DNA of 64,000 nt, taken from the NCBI RefSeq assembly GCF_018219155.1, contig NZ_CP056123.1, positions 1,311,505 through 1,375,504 on the forward strand. The letters run 5' to 3'. The notes beneath the pieces were generated by a model. That model worked only from the letters and a program-made list of their open reading frames with translations, was not told the DNA's origin and searched no databases. This DNA is from Moritella sp. 24 (GTDB taxonomy: Bacteria > Pseudomonadota > Gammaproteobacteria > Enterobacterales > Moritellaceae). Position numbers and translations under genes: made by a program. Positions 61,031 to 64,000 of this stretch are shown one piece after another (the first letter of the stretch is position 1; each line of letters begins with the position of its first letter).

Positions 61031-61258
61031 AGCACGAATATTCAAGCTGCGCACACAGTTTGAATATGATGTTTACTTATTTGGCAATGGTACTTTATTC
61101 CTTTCGACTTATTGCCTAGCTACCGCTATTTGAATATTTTATATCAAAGAAGTAAGTATACTTTATCCTGAAATTTCCAGCTAGGTTGGTTATAAGTCCA
61201 GGCGTAATTATTTGGTTAAATATTACGACAGGAGTAGCAATTGCTACTCCTTTTTTTT
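61031..61258 (+). ncRNA. Candidate regulated small RNA, about 228 nucleotides
   Basis: A sigma-70-type promoter at 60996-61024 faces this region, and a terminator with an eight-base U tract ends it at 61231-61258. No substantial ORF lies between; the largest starts at 61066, is 17 codons long and has no ribosome site. Internal pairings include ATATTCAA/TTGAATAT (61038-61045 with 61060-61067) and GGCAAT/ATTGCC (61083 with 61111). The terminator has no U tract on the minus strand, so it does not serve the neighbouring gene. The RNA itself is inference; it could instead be the leftover of a lost gene. Confidence 0.45.
61231..61258 (+). terminator. Intrinsic terminator of the candidate small RNA
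   Basis: GGAGTAGCAA and TTGCTACTCC form a perfect inverted repeat with the AATT centre as loop, followed by eight T on the plus strand only. Confidence 0.9.
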
Positions 61259-61260
61259 GC

Positions 61261-62010
61261 CTAGTGTTTAGGAATAAAAGTATAGTTATTGATAATATGA
61301 TCGTATTTTACATGTAAATCTTGAATTTGTAGCAGTAAGTTTTTATTTTTTAACGTGAGCTGTTGCTGGCTATTGTTAAGGTGGGAAATTGTTTGCTGAC
61401 TTGTGGTGAGTTGCTGTTCGAGTTCGTTAAGTTGTTGCAGTAACGACACTTGTTCTTGAATGACATTTTGTTGTATTTGCTCTTGCAGGTGGTTTTGCTT
61501 TTCTATTTGATTTAGTGAGTTCGGCTCTATGACTTTAATAGGTACTTCTGGTAAAAAAAGAGCGGATGCTGACTTATCCTTAATTTGTAGCAATGGCCCA
61601 TATTCTGTTAATTCAATTTTTTTCTCATTAAATTGTGTACGAGGATATGCCGTATTGGTATTAAGCGTATCGTTGTAACCAGGTAAAATAAGTAAACTAT
61701 TTACTTTTAGTCTATTTTTATCTTGGTTAATAAATGCCTGTGGATTGAGATCAAAAACTAAATTCATGAAGTGGTCACGTGACATGTTCTCTGGTGCTCG
61801 TTGTTTCGCTATCGAAGACAGCGTTTCTCCTGTTCGCACCGGACCGTGTCTGAGTTTACTGCTAATGCCTACTGTTAATTGATTCACGATAATGTCTTGC
61901 GAGGGGTTGCCTTGTAGCGCATGCTCTGGAGAGTTATGCGCTTGTACTTGGTGGGTTGTTACTGACATTCCGAGCCATAATAATGTATATAATTTGCATC
62001 CATTCAACAT
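61261..62010 (-). CDS. LysM/FimV-like envelope protein
   Basis: The 249-residue protein has an N-terminal signal (MLNGCKLYTLLWLGMSV, then HQVQAHN). A FimV-type LysM-like segment follows at about 45-110 (GPVRTGETLSSIAKQRAP and LKVNSLLILPGY), and then a glutamine-rich coiled coil from about 170 (NVIQEQVSLLQQLNELEQQL). FimV proteins bind peptidoglycan at the pole and organise type IV pili. This one is much shorter than FimV (700 residues or more) and lacks the C-terminal TPR domain, so it is at most a FimV N-terminal-domain relative. It may act with the pilin of this window, which is a guess. Confidence 0.65.
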   Translation of the reverse strand: MLNGCKLYTLLWLGMSVTTHQVQAHNSPEHALQGNPSQDIIVNQLTVGISSKLRHGPVRTGETLSSIAKQRAPENMSRDHFMNLVFDLNPQAFINQDKNRLKVNSLLILPGYNDTLNTNTAYPRTQFNEKKIELTEYGPLLQIKDKSASALFLPEVPIKVIEPNSLNQIEKQNHLQEQIQQNVIQEQVSLLQQLNELEQQLTTSQQTISHLNNSQQQLTLKNKNLLLQIQDLHVKYDHIINNYTFIPKH

Positions 62011-62101
62011 TTAACTACCTTAAATTATCTTGCTACCTTACTGTTAATACTAGTGTACTTTTGTATTTGTAGCTGCTGGTGGACATTGATTTAAGGCTAT
62101 T

Positions 62102-63004
62102 TTATGTGCTAATTAATGCGGTGCTATCCCATTGTTGGCTAAACTCGGTAAATGCGGTGATTAATTCACTTTTGAATTTTTGTTTGTGCATAATAATTTT
62201 ATACTGCCGCTCTAATTTTTTATCGAGCTGTAATATACGTACGCGCTTGTTTGCTAACGCATGTGTTGCACTGAATTTAGATACGCAAGCGAGTCCGAGT
62301 CCTGCTGCAACAAAGTTAAGTTGTGCTTCGATAGAGTTGAGCTGGTAAGCAAGCTGCCATTGCGGAATGCTTGGGGCAATATGGCCATCAAAGAAAGCAC
62401 GACTACCAGAGCCTACTTCACGTAGAACCCATGGATTATCTGTGAGGTCTGCGAGCTGTAATACTGTTTTTGTCAGTAGCGGGTGATCAGAGGCCGCAAT
62501 GATACACATTTCATCTTTTATCCAAGGAATAGTTTCGATGTCATTATGGTTTACGTCACCTTCAATCAGTCCCATATCCAGTTGGTAGTGTAATATCATC
62601 TCGGCAATCTTCGCGCTGTTACTGATGTGTAAGGTTTGCTGCGTGTGTGCTGTTTGCTGTCTAAATTGTGCAATTAACCAAGGACATATTTGATTTCCTA
62701 TGGTTTCACTTGCCCCTATGGCTAACTCTCCAATAAGCTGACCAGATTGTTGAAACAGGGTATCAATACTTGCTGCGCGGTGCAGTAGTTCATCGGCGAC
62801 AGGTAATAAGCGTTGGCCGTATGGATTAAGGTGCAAGCGGTTATTTGTACGGTCAAAAAGTTGCTGCCCTAGCTGATTTTCAAGCTCGCTTAATGCCATG
62901 CTCACGGCTGCTTTGGTTAGAAATAAATGCTTAGCAGCATGAGTAATACTTTGCTGTTGACTCACGGCAACAAATACACGTAATTGTTTTAATGATAAAT
63001 TCAT
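62102..63004 (-). CDS. LysR-family transcriptional regulator
   Basis: The 300-residue regulator has a winged helix-turn-helix at the N terminus (SITHAAKHLFLTKAAVSMALSELE) and a substrate-binding domain with IGASETIGNQICPWLIAQF and a conserved VAAGLGLACVSKF near the C terminus. It is divergent from a TDT transporter gene with about 97 bases between the starts, so it probably regulates that gene and itself. The effector is not known. Confidence 0.92.
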   Translation of the reverse strand: MNLSLKQLRVFVAVSQQQSITHAAKHLFLTKAAVSMALSELENQLGQQLFDRTNNRLHLNPYGQRLLPVADELLHRAASIDTLFQQSGQLIGELAIGASETIGNQICPWLIAQFRQQTAHTQQTLHISNSAKIAEMILHYQLDMGLIEGDVNHNDIETIPWIKDEMCIIAASDHPLLTKTVLQLADLTDNPWVLREVGSGSRAFFDGHIAPSIPQWQLAYQLNSIEAQLNFVAAGLGLACVSKFSATHALANKRVRILQLDKKLERQYKIIMHKQKFKSELITAFTEFSQQWDSTALIST

Positions 63005-63101
63005 GTTTGTTCAATTTCCCTTAACTACACATTAAAAACATATAGATTTTATTAACATTAGGCTAGGCATATAATAGCTTTATCAACAAGTGAGGTGCAT
63101 T

Positions 63102-64000
63102 ATGTTAAACCAAATTAGAAGTAATTTTAAACTCTTACCAACGCCAGCAGCAGGTCTTGCTTTAGGTATATCATCACTGGGCGCATTGTGGGAGTCAGAA
63201 TATGGCTTTCATGGTTATATCAAAATAGTGACTGCAATTATTGCTGCTGTGATTCTTATCTCATTGTTATTACGCTTTATTATTCATCCCAAAACACTTT
63301 GGAATGACTTGTCTCATCACGTTGTCGGTAGTGTCGTTCCAACATTTGCGATGGGAACAATGGTTGTATCAAATTCGTTATTTTCGTCATACCCTGTGGT
63401 ATCAACAGGTATTTGGCTGACTGCAATCGCAGTACATTTGGTCTTTTTAGTGCTGTTTCTTTACCACCGCTTTCAAGATATGCAGCTACATCATATGGTT
63501 CCAAGCTGGTTTGTGCCACCTATTGGTTTAGTTGTTGCTGTATTTACCTGTCCTCAACCTGAACAATTTCAATCTATTTGTTATGCGATTTTAGCATTTG
63601 GTATCGTCAATTATGCATTGTTATTACCTGTGATGCTCAATCGTCTTATTTTTGGTGACAAAATTCAAGCGGGAGCAAAACCATCAATTGCAATATTAGC
63701 GGCGCCTGCGAGTCTTTGTTTAACAGGGTATTTAGATTTTATGTCACAACCATCGCCAATTATTGTTGCGGTATTACTCGGTATTGCATTACTGATGACG
63801 GTCGTTACTTACATGGCGTTACTGCATCTTGCTCGCTTAACATTTAATCCTGGTTTTGCAGCCTTTACATTCCCGTTAGTGATTAGTGCTAAAGCGCTTT
63901 ATAGCGTCGGTGATTGGTTCGAACGTATTGGCATTGCCTCGCACTATATCTCTCAATTGCATACAGTTGCTTTATTTGAATTATTAGCAACTACAGCCGT
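63102..64000 (+). CDS. TDT/TehA-like (SLAC1 family) transporter, partial at window end
   Basis: The open frame continues to the last base, giving at least 299 residues of a very hydrophobic protein with about nine membrane helices. LPTPAAGLALGISSLG at the start and MVPSWFVPPIGLVVA in the middle fit the tellurite-resistance/dicarboxylate transporter family, which includes TehA and SLAC1 anion channels. The C terminus is off the window. GAGGTG precedes the ATG by five bases, and TATAAT lies at 63070, 32 bases ahead of the start. Its partner is the divergent LysR gene. Confidence 0.82.
   Translation, partial: MLNQIRSNFKLLPTPAAGLALGISSLGALWESEYGFHGYIKIVTAIIAAVILISLLLRFIIHPKTLWNDLSHHVVGSVVPTFAMGTMVVSNSLFSSYPVVSTGIWLTAIAVHLVFLVLFLYHRFQDMQLHHMVPSWFVPPIGLVVAVFTCPQPEQFQSICYAILAFGIVNYALLLPVMLNRLIFGDKIQAGAKPSIAILAAPASLCLTGYLDFMSQPSPIIVAVLLGIALLMTVVTYMALLHLARLTFNPGFAAFTFPLVISAKALYSVGDWFERIGIASHYISQLHTVALFELLATTA

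Noticed and set aside
61066-61119. 17-codon hydrophobic ORF inside the candidate small RNA
   Set aside because: No Shine-Dalgarno sequence before its ATG; kept only as a remote possibility for a small protein or leader peptide.
63280-63519. 79-codon minus-strand ORF at the end of the window
   Set aside because: It lies inside the open frame of the TDT-family transporter, whose membrane-protein pattern is clear.

Overview
The window looks like chromosomal DNA from a marine, cold-adapted-type gammaproteobacterium of the Alteromonadales/Moritellaceae group. Moritella is my first guess, with Psychromonas or Shewanella relatives as alternatives. The reasons are the low-to-moderate GC, the cysZ/smc/zipA/ligA block with an SMC-type condensin instead of MukB, ptsHI-crr with a HexR-like operator, MSHA-type pilin sequence, and a tandem tRNA-Tyr array of the sort seen in fast-growing marine gammaproteobacteria. 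The species call is inference; no database was searched.

Layout. 1-6.8 kb: the end of argP, a small unknown gene, a dihydrolipoamide-dehydrogenase-like flavoprotein, a NIT-domain chemoreceptor with a lipoprotein, and a short MgtE magnesium transporter behind a leader that encodes a candidate 16-residue peptide. 6.9-19.4 kb: a diguanylate cyclase, crr-ptsI-ptsH, cysK, a KAS III-like synthase, cysZ, smc and zipA. 19.4-26.4 kb: ligA, gltX, tRNA-Ala(GGC), a YfaZ-like porin, an AI-2E family protein and a methyltransferase. 26.4-29.1 kb: a small acidic gene behind an exact FNR box, an IS3-family element sitting in the loop of a terminator hairpin, and a dense cluster of DnaA boxes. 29.1-39.4 kb: a YebE-like protein and fermentative carbon metabolism (pta, ackA, pflA, pflB, focA) with yfbV and rlmA. 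39.8-48.3 kb: a basic amino acid ABC transporter, a MltF-like transglycosylase, xthA, a REC-TPR response regulator and a pilin. 48.5-50.3 kb: six identical tRNA-Tyr genes and a decayed gene. 50.4-64 kb: a purine-catabolism locus (GntR regulator, xdhABC, guaD), two divergent glycosyltransferases, a RutR-family regulator, a candidate small RNA, a LysM/FimV-like protein, and a LysR regulator divergent from a TDT transporter that runs off the end.

How the genes work together. The PTS proteins and the pfl/ack/pta genes form a sugar-uptake and mixed-acid axis. HexR-type palindromes lie upstream of both ptsH and focA, and FNR-type boxes lie upstream of focA and of the 37-residue gene. The xdhABC-guaD cluster should convert guanine to xanthine and then to urate. 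A RutR-type operator (TGACC-N4-GGTCA type) overlaps the -35 region both in front of xdhA and in front of a promoter beside the RutR-like gene. That second promoter reads into about 230 bp with no substantial ORF, ending in a strong intrinsic terminator. This is the best candidate for an undescribed regulatory system here: a nucleobase-responsive regulon with a small RNA. The mgtE leader peptide and the DnaA-box cluster are the next most interesting items.
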